From contig CM067518.1 in the NCBI GenBank assembly GCA_034509495.1, positions 6,731,028-6,795,027 on the forward strand: a stretch of DNA of 64,000 nt, written 5' to 3'. The notes below the pieces were generated by a model. It worked only from the letters and a program-made list of their open reading frames with translations. It was not told where the DNA came from and made no database searches. This document shows positions 12,025 to 24,500 of this stretch, piece by piece. Each line of letters begins with the position of its first letter. Position 1 is the stretch's first letter. The position numbers and the translations under genes were made by a program. The stretch is from Acestrorhynchus altus. Its lineage: Eukaryota; Chordata; Actinopteri; Characiformes; Acestrorhynchidae.

Positions 12025-14705
12025 GATTTTTCACCCCCCTTATTTAATATGTGCCAGAGTTTGTGTGAATGAAAGCAGTGACTAAATCTAAATTTCTGCT
12101 TGAACAAAATCTAACTACATTTTTGTGCAGTACGGAGGAGAGAGAGCAAGCAAAAGAACTCACAACAATGGGTTTAGGTCAGGTTACAATTATTAATAGG
12201 CTACAGTGGTTGTGCTCAATGCAAGTCACAGACCGATTTGCAAACACTCATTTCCACAGAATTGAATTCAAATTAACTCAGTGGTAAATCCACTTCATAA
12301 GATCAAAGAAGAAAACAGTTTTTTCCCCTCCATTCAACACAGCAACTTCTAGAACTCCTGAATGAAATGTTGTAGCAAAATGCAACAACTTACAATCTGA
12401 TTCCTCAAAATATTTATGGTTTACTGAGGCTGTCTTCAGGTTCATAATTCACATTTGAGATATCACCAGCATATGGTGGCAGTTTGAATCAGTGTCAAAA
12501 GAACAGGAAGTCTGGGTTTAGTTGAAGTGTCTTCACACCTACACAACCTAGAAAGCAAACAGGGCTGCGAGAATCAATATTTAAACCTATATCAGGATAG
12601 AAATATTGGAAATAAAATGGAATAAAAAAGCAAAGTGGGATATAGGCTGAGGCAATATAGTTTATATTGAGCTTTAAAGTTTTTAAATAGCAATCCATTT
12701 AAATCTTGTCAAATCATCTCGCTCTCCTCCACCCCCTGCTCTAAGCTCCTCCTATACTCTGTTCCTCTCCAACCCCACTTGTGTTCTAATACACACATTA
12801 TGGAGGGGGCCTATGACAGTGCATTGTCATGAAGATGACTTGGTGTGTATAAGGAAGAAACTATCAATTTAATGTTTTAATATAGTAAAAATAATAATAA
12901 TAATATCATATTGTATTTAGTTCAACTGAAATATAGGGATATGCAAGCAACTGTTTAAATGACTTGGTACATTGTAATTACATGTCTATACATTTCTAAG
13001 TGCTATAAAAGCCACAATAACACTATATGAAAATATTTAGTCAGTTCTGAGAGTTGTGTTGGGCTCTTCATAGGGTAAATAGTCAGATCTGATTGATTCC
13101 CAAATATCTGTATAAAAAGGTTTGGGCACACCTGGGCAAATTCTGTTATATGTGAGACAGTAATAGGGATTCACTGGAAGTTCAGCTGAAAACAGCCAAC
13201 GAATCAAATCAAATAATAATGAAAAACAGAAATAGTGATTAAAATGTCAATGTCAACCATGTGGAACCATATCACAGTTTCTATGAGGGACCTTAGCTAA
13301 GTAATCTGTAACCAATGTTTACATATCAAGTATCAAAAGACAACACAGCAATCAAGAACGTCTCCACTACAGGTCTGTCACAGCTTGAAAACAAGACATT
13401 TGATATGCTTAGCACAGCGAAACAACAGAAAAAGAAAGAAGAATATCAGAAACAGTGGGAAAGTTCTTGTGGGCTGGCTGATGTCACCTGCAGACACGAG
13501 CAACAAATTGTAACTAAAAAATAATGTAACTCATTGCCTCGGATGACCATCTTCTCTACTTTTGAGGAGGCTGGCTGACACTGACACATTCTGTGCTCCA
13601 CAATCATTAACAATTTTACCAGGTTTATTTTATGTAAACTTTTATTTGGTGTCGCTTTATTTTGTTCCAACTGAATCAACAACAGTGCTTATTAATAAGA
13701 AGCCTATTGCTTTACTTTGTGTGTTTAGTATGTTCAATCAATTACAACAATTTTTTTTGACAGGGTCTTGAATTTTGGCTTTGACTAGAAACATTCTGAT
13801 GCGAGCACACTTTTAGTGCATAATTACTGTTTATTTTCTTATTATTAGAATAAACCATTCAATGTGTTTTACTGTTTCATTTTAGCAAATAAACAGATAC
13901 TGTGCTTCAGCGTTTAAAAAACAAATAGCTATATTTAGGCTTGTTTTCTGTAGAGAATTTCTTCACTTTCTTCACTTTTCAAACAGAAAAATAAAATGTT
14001 CCACAGCAGTATCTAAACCACTATTTTCTAAGCCCAAATCAATCTGATCTCTCCTTCTGAATTACACTTGATTTCAGACTTTTGAGATCACAAATAAATC
14101 TGATCAGACACAAAATGCTGAGTGTTTTTTTCCAGCTGTCTAAACTCGACTAAGCACTCTGTCTCAGAAGCATTGATCAAAAGTCTACAAAGCTTTCAAT
14201 CTGTGTTCGAAGTCCACTGTGCTCTCACTTAAAATTTAAGATTAAATGTGAAATGGAACCACACTCTACAGTTTAAGCAGCTTAAACAGTGTTGTAGTGC
14301 ATGTCTTATTTGTGCCAAATCATGAAGGGACAAAACATTTGTTTTCATGTTTTGTAAAGTCTGTTTTTTGAATTTTTGCCCAGAATCAGTTTGAGTGTTT
14401 TATTTTAAACTAGAATACAATGTTGTCTACAGCCTATTTTAAACCAAACATGGGAACAATAGGTTGCGTAGTTCCATTTGCAGTCTGCTGAATGGTGGAT
14501 GTCACTTCTGATGACAGTCTGGCACATGTCCCTTTCCCCTGTGTTCACGATGCAGACTGGACATGAGCTTTTCACACAAAAGCAATGGAAGAGTCTGGGA
14601 CACAATGCCCTTCCTATTTGGACAGACCCAGACCCAAACACAACCAATTCTGTTGCCCAATCCAGGGCAGCCATGTGACAGTGAGAGCCACTATGGCTAC
14701 CGGAG
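12025..14705. other. non-coding DNA
   Basis: No gene recognised. A small ATA/AAT-rich patch lies at 12888-12905. Frames at 13315-13771 and 14405-14815 show no domain and no splice-supported exon structure. Confidence 0.5.
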
Positions 14706-14710
14706 GTAAG

Positions 14711-14733
14711 CACACACACACACACACACACAC
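14711..14733. repeat. (CA)n microsatellite
   Basis: About 11 CA units. Confidence 0.9.
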
Positions 14734-14937
14734 TGCAACATTTCCTTCCATTTACCAGGATCTGTCTCTGGAGCACATAATCCAGGTGGGATTGTTTCAC
14801 AGTCAGTTGTGCCACACAATGAATGTGGATTACAGATTGTTAAAGTGGCTTTACTACCACAGCTGCTTAATCCAGAAATGAGCTGCTTGTGTTTTTATCA
14901 GCTACAATATGGGGTCATTTTCCTATGCGCACCTTCT

Positions 14938-15016
14938 CAGAGTCAGTCAGTCAGTCCCACACTCACTCAGGCAGTCAGTCAGTCACTCCCTCCCTCAGTC
15001 AGTCAGTCAGTCAGTG
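14938..15016. repeat. (CAGT)n imperfect tetranucleotide repeat
   Basis: CAGT units with a few CACT and CCT interruptions, about 79 bp. Confidence 0.9.
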
Positions 15017-15198
15017 GTCCTGGTTTAGGAAAGCAGTACTGTAGTACTGTAACTACAGTCAAGCAGCAGAAAGCACAGGGTCAGAAAGAACACAGAACTA
15101 ACATAATAGTAACGTTCAGATACGTTACATTCACTCAACCTTTGATGAGGGTAGTATGTCTTTAGGTTAAAGACCTGAATCAAACAGTTAACTGTCCT

Positions 15199-15322
15199 AA
15201 GCCCTCTCTTTCTCCATCTTTTTCTCATTCCCTCTTGCTCTCCCCTCTCCTTTCTCCCATTCCTTTTCTCTCTCCTCCCCCTCCTCTCTCTCCTCCCCTC
15301 TCTTTCATTCTCTCTCTCTGTT
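15199..15322 (+). repeat. homopyrimidine (CT-rich) tract
   Basis: About 120 bp that is almost entirely C and T on the plus strand, directly before the CpG island. Confidence 0.85.
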
Positions 15323-15426
15323 TGGGGTTATGTAGCCTCGAATACCGGACTCCACAGACAACCGTTAATTTAACCGCTGTTTGAGTTTTTAGGGCCCGAG
15401 GTGAAACTTAGCTACTTTGAACTGTA

Positions 15427-15450
15427 ACACACACACACACACACACACAC
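15427..15450. repeat. (CA)12 microsatellite
   Basis: A perfect CA run. Confidence 0.95.
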
Positions 15451-15454
15451 TTCA

Positions 15455-15929
15455 GCACCCAGTCAGCGTTAGCGGGTTAGCCGGCTAGTGTTAGCCGAGC
15501 GCGGCCGTTAAACACCGCGGCTTTATGAGCCGAGCGGCTCCAACCGTAACCAACCGTCACCTGTATGTTCTGTCTGAGGAGAACAGAGAACAGCTCCCTC
15601 TCCCTGTGTGTGGAGCACAGAGAAGGGAGAACAGCTCTCTCTGTGTGTGAGAGAGAGAATAGAGAAGAACAGAGGAGGAGAAGGAGAACAGAACGCCTCT
15701 CACCGCTGAGACCCCGCCGGTCCCTCGGTTCGCTCACAGCGCGGATTAACGCGCGTCCTCGGCGGTTGCAGCTCCGTCCTTTAATCCTCCGCGCGCAGAT
15801 CCGCGGACAGAGAGCAGAACGACTGCTTCAGTGTCGGGAGCGCGCGCCGCCGCTCGCCTGTTTATTCACAGCGCAGAGAGCGAGAGAGAGAGAGAGAGAG
15901 AGAGAGACGGGTGTTGAGAGAGAGATAAA

Positions 15930-15960
<31 letters not shown>

Positions 15961-16022
15961 CTACCGCCCCTGCGTGACCACACGGGGTCGCGCTCCGAGC
16001 CGCAGAGATCAGCGATTCAGTG
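15455..16022. promoter_or_regulatory. CpG island without an assigned gene; candidate wnk3 promoter
   Basis: A CpG-dense block with many CG dinucleotides (GAGCGCGGCCG, CCGCGCGCAG, GCGCGCCGCCG) stands out sharply from the surrounding AT-rich DNA. No conserved coding exon was found on either strand; the frames across it are Arg/Glu low complexity. It lies upstream of wnk3 and beyond the 3' end of fam3a. The most economical reading is the promoter and non-coding first exon of wnk3, with an intron of about 14.5 kb. A weak minus-strand donor (CT|GTGAGC, about 15734-15740) is visible. Confidence 0.5.
15874..15960. repeat. (AG)n-rich repeat
   Basis: Interrupted AG microsatellite at the edge of the CpG island. 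Confidence 0.9.
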
Positions 16023-16217
16023 AATCAACTGCGTGATTCAGTGATTCCTCTGTGTTCAGCTGCCTTTGACACATTAATGAAACTTCACCTTCTCCCACTG
16101 TTTTTAAAGTCAAAACTAATGTTTATTATATTATACTTTATCACAAATAAACTATAATATAATCCTTCTAAAATCACAATAAATCATACTGTAATATCAC
16201 AGAATCACTATACTGTG

Positions 16218-16219
<2 letters not shown>

Positions 16220-16282
<63 letters not shown>

Positions 16283-16286
16283 TACA

Positions 16287-16344
<58 letters not shown>

Positions 16345-16390
16345 CATACACATACATACATACATACACATACATACATACATTATATAT

Positions 16391-16432
<42 letters not shown>
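16220..16432. repeat. compound microsatellite (CA)n(CATA)n(TA)n(CATA)n(CA)n
   Basis: A CA run gives way to CATA, a short TA core, CATA again and a second CA run. The array is roughly symmetrical. Confidence 0.97.
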
Positions 16433-16435
<3 letters not shown>

Positions 16436-16467
16436 CCCACTGAATCATAACCTCTGAATACAGTGCA

Positions 16468-17073
16468 GGATTGGATGAAAAGCAGGTTGGATGAGAAGCG
16501 GATTGGATGAGCAGCGGACTGGATGAGCAGTGGACTGGATGAGAAGCGGACTGGATGAGAAGCGGACTGGATGAGAAGCGGACTGGATGAGAAGCGGACT
16601 GGATGAGAAGCGGGTTGGATGAGAAGCGGGTTGGATGAGAAGCGGGTTGGATGAGAAGCAGACTGGATGAGAAGCGGATTGGTTGAGAAGTGGGTTGCAT
16701 GAAAAGGGGATTGGATGAGAAGCGGGTTGGTTGAGAAGCGGATTGGATGAGAAGAGGATTGATGAGAAGCGGATTGGATGAGAAGCAGACTGGATGAGAA
16801 GCAGACTGGATGAGAAGCAGACTGGATGAGAAGCGGGTTGGTTGAGAAGCGGGTTGGTTGAGAAGCGGGTTGGTTGAGAAGCGGGTTGGATCAGAAGCGG
16901 GTTGGATCAGAAGCGGGTTGGTTGAGAATCGGGTTGGATGAGAATCGGGTTGGATGAGAATCGGGTTGGTTGTGAAGCAGATTGGATGAGAAGCAGATTG
17001 GATGAGAAGCAGATTGGATGAGAAGCAGATTGGATGAGAAGCAGATTGGATGAGAAGCGGGTTGAATAAGAAT
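16468..17073 (+). repeat. 16-bp minisatellite, about 38 copies
   Basis: The tandem unit is close to GGATGAGAAGCGGACT, with variants ending GGGTT, GGATT or AGATT. It spans about 606 bp. Runs of identical variants (GACT early, GGTT in the middle, AGATT at the end) show local homogenisation. Confidence 0.96.
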
Positions 17074-17074
17074 G

Positions 17075-18585
17075 TTCGAACTGTGTTGTTATTTCATTTC
17101 TTTTTCAACACTATCACTCTGCTGAAATGCGTGGCTAAGTAAAGCAGATGCTACTATAGTAACAAATGCCCCAAGCAAAAGAAAAGTTTTAATATCACAC
17201 TGTAAAGTTTAATTTCAGGAAACTAATAAAATCCTTGTTTGTTACACAGCCATAAACATGAAAATGCTGCATTCAGATTCAGATTAAAATTCAAATTCAG
17301 AAACCAAAAATCACTTGCGAGTCGGGCATCAAAATGTGGTCAAAACAGCAGATTTTACATTGTGAGTTTACCTACTGTGGAATTAATAAAGGATTATCTT
17401 ATCTTATTAAACAGTATAAAATGAATGTAATTACTGAACTATAATTATAAATATTTAATAAGTCAAATTAAATATTTAATGAATGAATATATAATTATCA
17501 TTGTCCTAAATGGCTCTACTTTAACAGGCCTTAATTACCTTGAACAGCTCCCCATTCAGAGAAGTCCATGTGAAATACATTACTGCTTCCACATCACCCT
17601 CTAGTGGACATGGTGTGATAATGCCGCTGTCCATGGTGCTTGCAACAATTACTGGACTCAAAAGTGCAAGTCATGATTTTCCTGCATTAAACATGACATG
17701 GTTAAGTCCAGGGAATGGGGTCACATTTTATTACAACAATTCAACTTTAAATACAACACACACTTGCCTTTTTGACTGGCTATAAAATGAGACAAGTAAT
17801 ATCCAAAAAGCTAATTATAATCTTGGTGTTCCAAACACCCACGTCAATGATATGTCTGCATGACATAGACTAATTATGTGTCACACATTAAAGGTAAAGC
17901 TTCAGGTACATTCTTTGAGCATCAGATGTCACAATAAGCTTTCTTCAGAAGACAAAGCACATCATTGCATAGCACTAGTTCTCCCCAACACCAGTGGTCC
18001 GAAATGTGAGTAGGCTAAATAATCAGGAATATAGATAGGAGTCATGGGTTAATGGAGGCACAGATCCATTACCCATTAAATAAAATAAGACACAAACCTC
18101 TAAAAACAACCAAACAATAAGGGATAAAATCTGCATTTTGTTCCTGACTGACACATATTCTACACTTATGCATCATCTGTTACATACTATATATTTGACC
18201 TCTAGTTTCCTTGATGAAATTATATCTGTACACATACACTTGCCACATTTATGAAACCAGCTAATTCTCACATCTATCCTGCAGAGTTCTATTTCCCTTT
18301 CTCTTTTTTTGTTAACTTACACAGAGGAGCAATACAATTCTCCTTATTTAATGGCAGAGCTAAAATCCTTTCTCTTAAGATTTCAAAAGGTCCGGTTTAC
18401 CAAAACACATTCTTGAGGACTAAAGGAAATCCTTCAAAAAACATTCAGTCAAGAAACTTAAGGTAGTTGAATTATCCAAGAGTTCACAACAACTCTAACG
18501 GAATCACTTTGGTCATTGGTGAAGCTTCTTCATGGTGATCGTTGTGGCTTTTTATAGTTTGTTTGCTCCCTGTTTCAGGAAGGAA
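17075..18585 (-). other. fam3a 3' UTR and downstream intergenic DNA
   Basis: The region follows the fam3a stop codon. Possible minus-strand poly(A) signals are ATTAAA at 18352-18347 (UTR about 0.24 kb) and AATAAA at 17732-17727 (UTR about 0.86 kb); the sequence alone does not choose between them. At 17330-17400 the stretch TGTGGAATTAATAAAGGATT resembles a fish LINE 3' tail. Confidence 0.45.
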
Positions 18586-21500
18586 CTAGCTCTCTAATGG
18601 AGCACGCAGAGGAATACAGCCATCCATCTCCAAAGACTCAGGCCAGCCCTCATACTTATTGCTAGTTTTGCTGTTCTTCATTCGCTGCAGAGAAAAGAAA
18701 GACAAAATGAAAGAATGGTGGTTTAGACTGGTGTTAGTTAGTAGAGGTGTAATATTGATAAAAAAGGCAGCACTGTAAAAATACTCAAAAACACAGTATT
18801 GATTTTCATTTATAGTTTACATTTAAAGACTGGTGGTAGCCACCAGTGTTGTACTGACCACAGATTCCACTGTTCTGATTGTATAAAAAGTAAACATTTC
18901 CTTTTGCAAACAGCAGTGTTTTTAAACTATGACAGTTTTGCTAAAATTAGATAAAAAAAAAATCACAATATATTGTCATGCTTAGAGTATCACAACATAT
19001 TGCAATATATTGTATGATAACCCTTGTATTATATAAGTATCATATCAACAGGTTCTTGCAAAGACACAGCCTATTAGTAGCACTCAATCTATATCTCTTT
19101 CTTTCTAACTCTTGCTCACTCACAGCGACACCATTTCGAATTTCTCAGCCGCCAGCTGAGGCATAAGGAGAGTGAGGGCTGACACTGCTGCCCGGACACA
19201 CACATGCCTGTTCCAATATTTTTGCATCCTGAAATTAGTCCAAAGTGCCTTAACCTTTTTCCACAGGCCCCCTAGTATAAGTGTCTTTTGAAAACAGTTA
19301 AGGGTTCAGGTCCATTCCAGGTCCACTACAGTGTGGGTAGCAGCCACTAACACTTGTACTAATTTTGGGGGCTAAAAGTTAGAACAGCCATCCCTTTGTA
19401 ACTTCATTGAACAAGAAAATGAACCAAGAACAGAGTTTTGAAATGAGTGTTTCTGTTCTGAAATGATTAAGGATGATTACATTTTTGGTTTTGTTCTTAT
19501 CCAAGTAACCTTTTATTTAAATTCCTCAAACCGATTTGGAGCCCTTTAGCCTCAGGTAAATCTCCCATTAGCTTATTAACAACAAGCAATAACTTATAAT
19601 AATTTTACCCCATATTATTTACTATCATTAGTTCTTTTCCAACACACTCAGTAAATCCTTTGACGCATCAATAATATCCAGTTACATGGTTCTTTCAATG
19701 CACTCTAATGTTGATAGATGACAGATTTACTAAGAAGATACTTTTCTGATTGGACACATTTTGATTTTTACAGCTTTTATGCTGCTAAAATACCAGCATT
19801 TACTGGAGGCTTCTAACATTATTGTAAATATCCAATATGTATGTACATATTGCATCCTACCTGCTCAAATGGGCTTTTGCTGTCAATTCCTTTGGCTCCT
19901 ACAAACACCCAGCTGTCCCTAAAGGCCAGTTCTTTTACTGCTGTGCTGCCCAACTCCTCAAACAGCCGCCGTGCTTCATCATTTAACCTGCAGGCCACAG
20001 TTTAGCTCGCCATCAATTTTAAGACATTATAAACAAAGTCACAGAGAGAGAGAAACAATGCATTAGAGAAAGTAACCCTACAAATCACTCAGATTTACTA
20101 ATGACCACAAAATATAATTATGATTTAAGATGGATGTGTGCAGATGTGTAGAACCTTACTTGGTGGCTGGATCGTCAAAGGAAGCCACAAACACTAGAGT
20201 TCCCTCATGGAGAGGTCTAAGAAACTTCAGCAGATCAGACACATCTGAGCAGAAGAGTGAGGGTGGTTATGCACATACTAATACTACATTTATAGATTAC
20301 AACTACATATTAAGAGATGAGAGAGAACGTATGTTATTACATTTAATCACCATAAAGTGAAACTTACAACATTCTATTGCTTCTTATAGTCAGGTAAACA
20401 AGCATCCAAAATTACTTCAAATATTTTTATTGATATGTTTCTATTATGTTACACAAGTTAAGCTGGATTTGAACATTGATCAAAACAGTTTTTAAATGTT
20501 TTCTTGTCTACTTAATAATTACATTTTGTTACAATAAAGATAATAAATAGTAGTTAATCACAATGTAATTTCAATAGTAAATACAACAGCATATCATAAA
20601 TCTTAAAACATGACGTAAAACATGGCTCAAGTGTACCAATAATATCTTATCATGGGGATTGTAGTAATTCCCATCCCTATTATCAGTAAAATGACAACGA
20701 AGCAGACTGTTAGGTTGAAATTCATTGTTTAATTAAAACATCCATTTTAATTTCCGAAAAGAAACTAACCTCCTGCCCACATGTCAAATGATCTTGCCTC
20801 CAAAAGTTCTCCAGAGACCCCTGAAAGTTAAAATATTGAAAATCAAATGACAGGAAGACAATGTATATTACAACCCCAATTCCAATGAAGTTGGGACATT
20901 GTGCTGTTCTCATATATGAAAACAGAATACAATAATTTGCAAATCCTTTACAACCTATATTCAACTGAATATACTACAAAGACAAGATTTTTAAAGTTCC
21001 AACTGATCAACTTTATTGTTTTTGCAAATATTCACTCATTTTTAATTTGATGCCTGCAACACGTTCCAACAAAGTTGGGTTGTCGTATTCTGCACTTCAT
21101 AATGTGACATTTTCAATGGGAGACAGGTCTGGAATCCAGCCAGGCCAGTCTAATACCTGCACTCTTTTTCTACAAAGCCACACTGTTGTAACACATGCAA
21201 AATGTGGCTTGGCAATGTCTTGCTGAAATAACCAGGGACATCCCTGAAAAAAAATGTTGCTTGGGTTGCAGCATATATTGCTTCAAAACCTGTATGAAAG
21301 TTTCAGCATTAATGCATTAATCTTCACAGAAGTGTAAGTTACCCATGCCATGGGCAATAACACACCCCCATACCATCAGAGATGCTGGCTTTTGAACTTT
21401 GCGCTAACAACAATCTGGGCAGTCCATTTCCTCTGTGGCCTGGAGGACACAACGTCCATGATTTCCAAAAACAATTTGAAATGTGCACTCATCAAACCAC

Positions 21501-24500
21501 AGGACAATTTTCCACTTTCCACTGTGTGTCAGTCCATCTCAGGTCTGAGCTCAGGCTCAGAGAAGCTGGCAGCGTTTCTGGGTGTTGCTGATATATGGCT
21601 TTGACTTTACATGGAAGATTTAACTTGCATTTTTAGATGGAGCGAAAAACTGTGTTCACTGACAATGGTTTTCTGAAGTGTTCCTGAGCCCATGAGGTAA
21701 TGTACATTAAAGAATGATGTCAGTTTTTAATGCAGTGCCGTCTGAGGGATCGAAGGTCATGGACATTCAATGCTGGTTTTCGGCTGACTTTGATGATATC
21801 ATGGACTGTAGATGATGAAATCCCTAAATTCCTTGCAATTGCACATTGAGAGACAGTGTTCTAAAACAGTTGGACTATTTGCTCAAATAGTTGTTCACAA
21901 AGTAGTGAACCTCGCCCCATCCATGCTTGTGAACGGTATGCTCCCTTTATACCCAATAATGACACTCACCTGTTTCCAATTATCCTATTCACCTGTGGAA
22001 TGTTCCAAACAGTTGTTTTATGAGCTTTTATTGCCCCTGTCCCAACGGAACACGTTGCAGACATCAAACTCAAAATTATGCAAAAAACAATAAAGTATAT
22101 CTGTTTGAACTTTAAATATCTTGTCTTTGTAGTGTATTCAACTGAATAAAGGATTTGTATTCTGTTTTTATCTTTTTCTGTTTACAATGTGCTCTATGTT
22201 TACAATGTGCTCCATGTTAAATGTTAAAGCACTTTGTGACTGCTATCTGAGATAAGTGCTATATAAATATTTTTACTTATTTATGTTTTACTCAACAAAT
22301 CAGTGGAATTGTTGGAATAATGATGAGTGTAACATTATATAAAAGATCTCACTGAGGCAGAGGTTTATCAATCCAGGTCATAAAATGAATAAACATGTTT
22401 TATTTAAAATACTTTCCAACCCCCCCAAAACAAACATTTATCCACTGTTTTGTGGTAGGGTAATGATGACTGGGACTGTTTTTAAAGGTCTGCCATAAGC
22501 GTTCTTGAATAGCCCATTAAATAGCTTGTTTATGTGATGATTTCTATGGTATTTAAGGAGGAAATGGGGCAAAAAAAAAAAAAAAATCTTTGTATAGCTA
22601 TACTGTACCATTTGACCTAAATCACCACTAATGTGCCCCCTTGTGTATGAATTCACTAGTATGTTTATCACTGTGTGCAAAGGTTAAATGCGGGGGGAAA
22701 TTTCCTTGGGCAGCATTACTTCACCCTAGTATAAAAGTCTTATTGTATCATTTATCATATATGGTCATGTAAAAAAATAGTCATGTTTTTTTAACAGCAA
22801 GGTTTTTCTTCTTGCACACAAAAATCAAACTTATACTTGTCTTTCTGATGGTAGATGCTGTACTTTGCCATGAACTGTGGCAGAAGCTACCTGTAAGTCT
22901 TGTGATGACATTTTAAGATTGCTCAATTTACCTATACTATAATCTGAAATTGCTATGATAGCATAACCTGGCCATGCTGGCAGTTGTTTTAAATGTTTTC
23001 CATATCTACAACCTTCTTTATGAAGGCCTAAATGAGCTCTTTTGATCTGGCCATGGTGATAACCCTTACTTCAACAAAGTGCAAACTTTTCTCAGTCATT
23101 GTAATATTGAAACAAATAACTCTCACTAGGCTGTTCCTCTGTTGTGTTTTGGATGCTGTGTTTGTGTTAACTGTCTTTTGGTCCACAAGCCCTGTCTTTA
23201 CCTTGGCATGTCTATGCTTGAATTCTGGGAGAAAAGCAGAGCTTCTACAGAAGCACTGGAGAGAGGGGTGTGTTGCTTTTGCCATGGAGTTCAAATATTA
23301 AGAATCAACTCTGGTTCTTCAGAATCATATACAGCACCTTCAAGTAAGACAGGCTCCTTCCCCTCTATTGATGTGCTAATGGGCTGTATAATTCTAATTT
23401 TAGGCTTTTATGTGGTAATAAATGTGGGGGGTGTGTAAACGTTTTTCCTCTCAAGACATTTGTATTTCTATTTCATTTCTTTAGCATTATTTGTTTAGTT
23501 ATATTGCCTCCATCTCTCAATAGTGATTAAAGATCAAATGTCAATTTGATTAAATATCTAAATATTGTATTACAGAGAAATTTGTACCAGTTTATTCAAA
23601 TACTTATGTTGTATCAAAATACACACACTTGCACAAATCTACATTAAAAGACCGTTTACCATTTACTAAGGCAATGTTAAGTCCTCTCCCAACATTGTTC
23701 TTGACACTGCTGATGAGACTGGAAGAAGAACAGAAGCAGCAGAGTAAGTCAGATCAGTTCTATGCCCTAAAGCAGCTTTCAGGAAGCTGGTCAGAGCAGC
23801 ATAAAGAAAACGTGTGAAAAAGATACAAACAGCAAACAGGGGTGGCAGGAACAGAAAGTAACACATACTTGCATCATGCTCCAGGTAAAAAGCAGGTATG
23901 ATGGAAATGAGGGGAAAAAAGATATGAGAATAGAAACACAGAATTCTGGAAATGGAAAAGGTGGAAAATTACATGGACAGATGGATGAACGGACAGATAG
24001 AACTTCACCGGCTTACATTTTATCCTCCAGGCAGATTTTTGGGCCAATGACATTGGCAGCTCCAGAGACTAAACGGAATGCAAGGTGTTTTGGAGGACAT
24101 GGGGCAGAAAGCCCACATTTATACTTGCGTGGTCTTGGTTCTAGTAGAAAGCAATGCAAAGCATACAGTTTGATAAACAAAAAACACATCCTGATGCAAT
24201 ATTAGAGTGCAGTTCTTAATCCTACCTGGAGTGGACTCCTCCTCTCCTCCTGTTGGAAAAACAAACAATCAGCGACAAAATTCAAATGTTCAACTGCTTA
24301 AAATATCAATAAGCAGACTGGTCCACTGAAACCTGATTAATTAGTGCAATAGATAGTAAACTTAGAATTGGAATAACAAACATCATTCAGTTAGATACAA
24401 TAAGAAAATACTCTATTTACAATTAGAACATTTGGCAATCACTTTTATCCACAGTGACTTACATTTGAATCATGTTACACCGGTAACTGAATGTAGTGTT

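Noticed and set aside
14405..14815. 136-codon minus-strand frame
   Set aside because: It includes a CA repeat (VCVCV) and shows no recognisable domain.
15477..16023. Arg/Glu-rich frames across the CpG island
   Set aside because: They are low complexity over AG repeats and CpG-rich DNA, with no family motif or supported splice structure.
16174..16700. Several overlapping frames (CVCV, YIHT, SHPVRFSS repeats)
   Set aside because: They are translations of the compound microsatellite and the 16-bp minisatellite.
16468..17073. CRISPR-like regular array
   Set aside because: Units are contiguous 16-bp tandem repeats without unique spacers, in a vertebrate genome.
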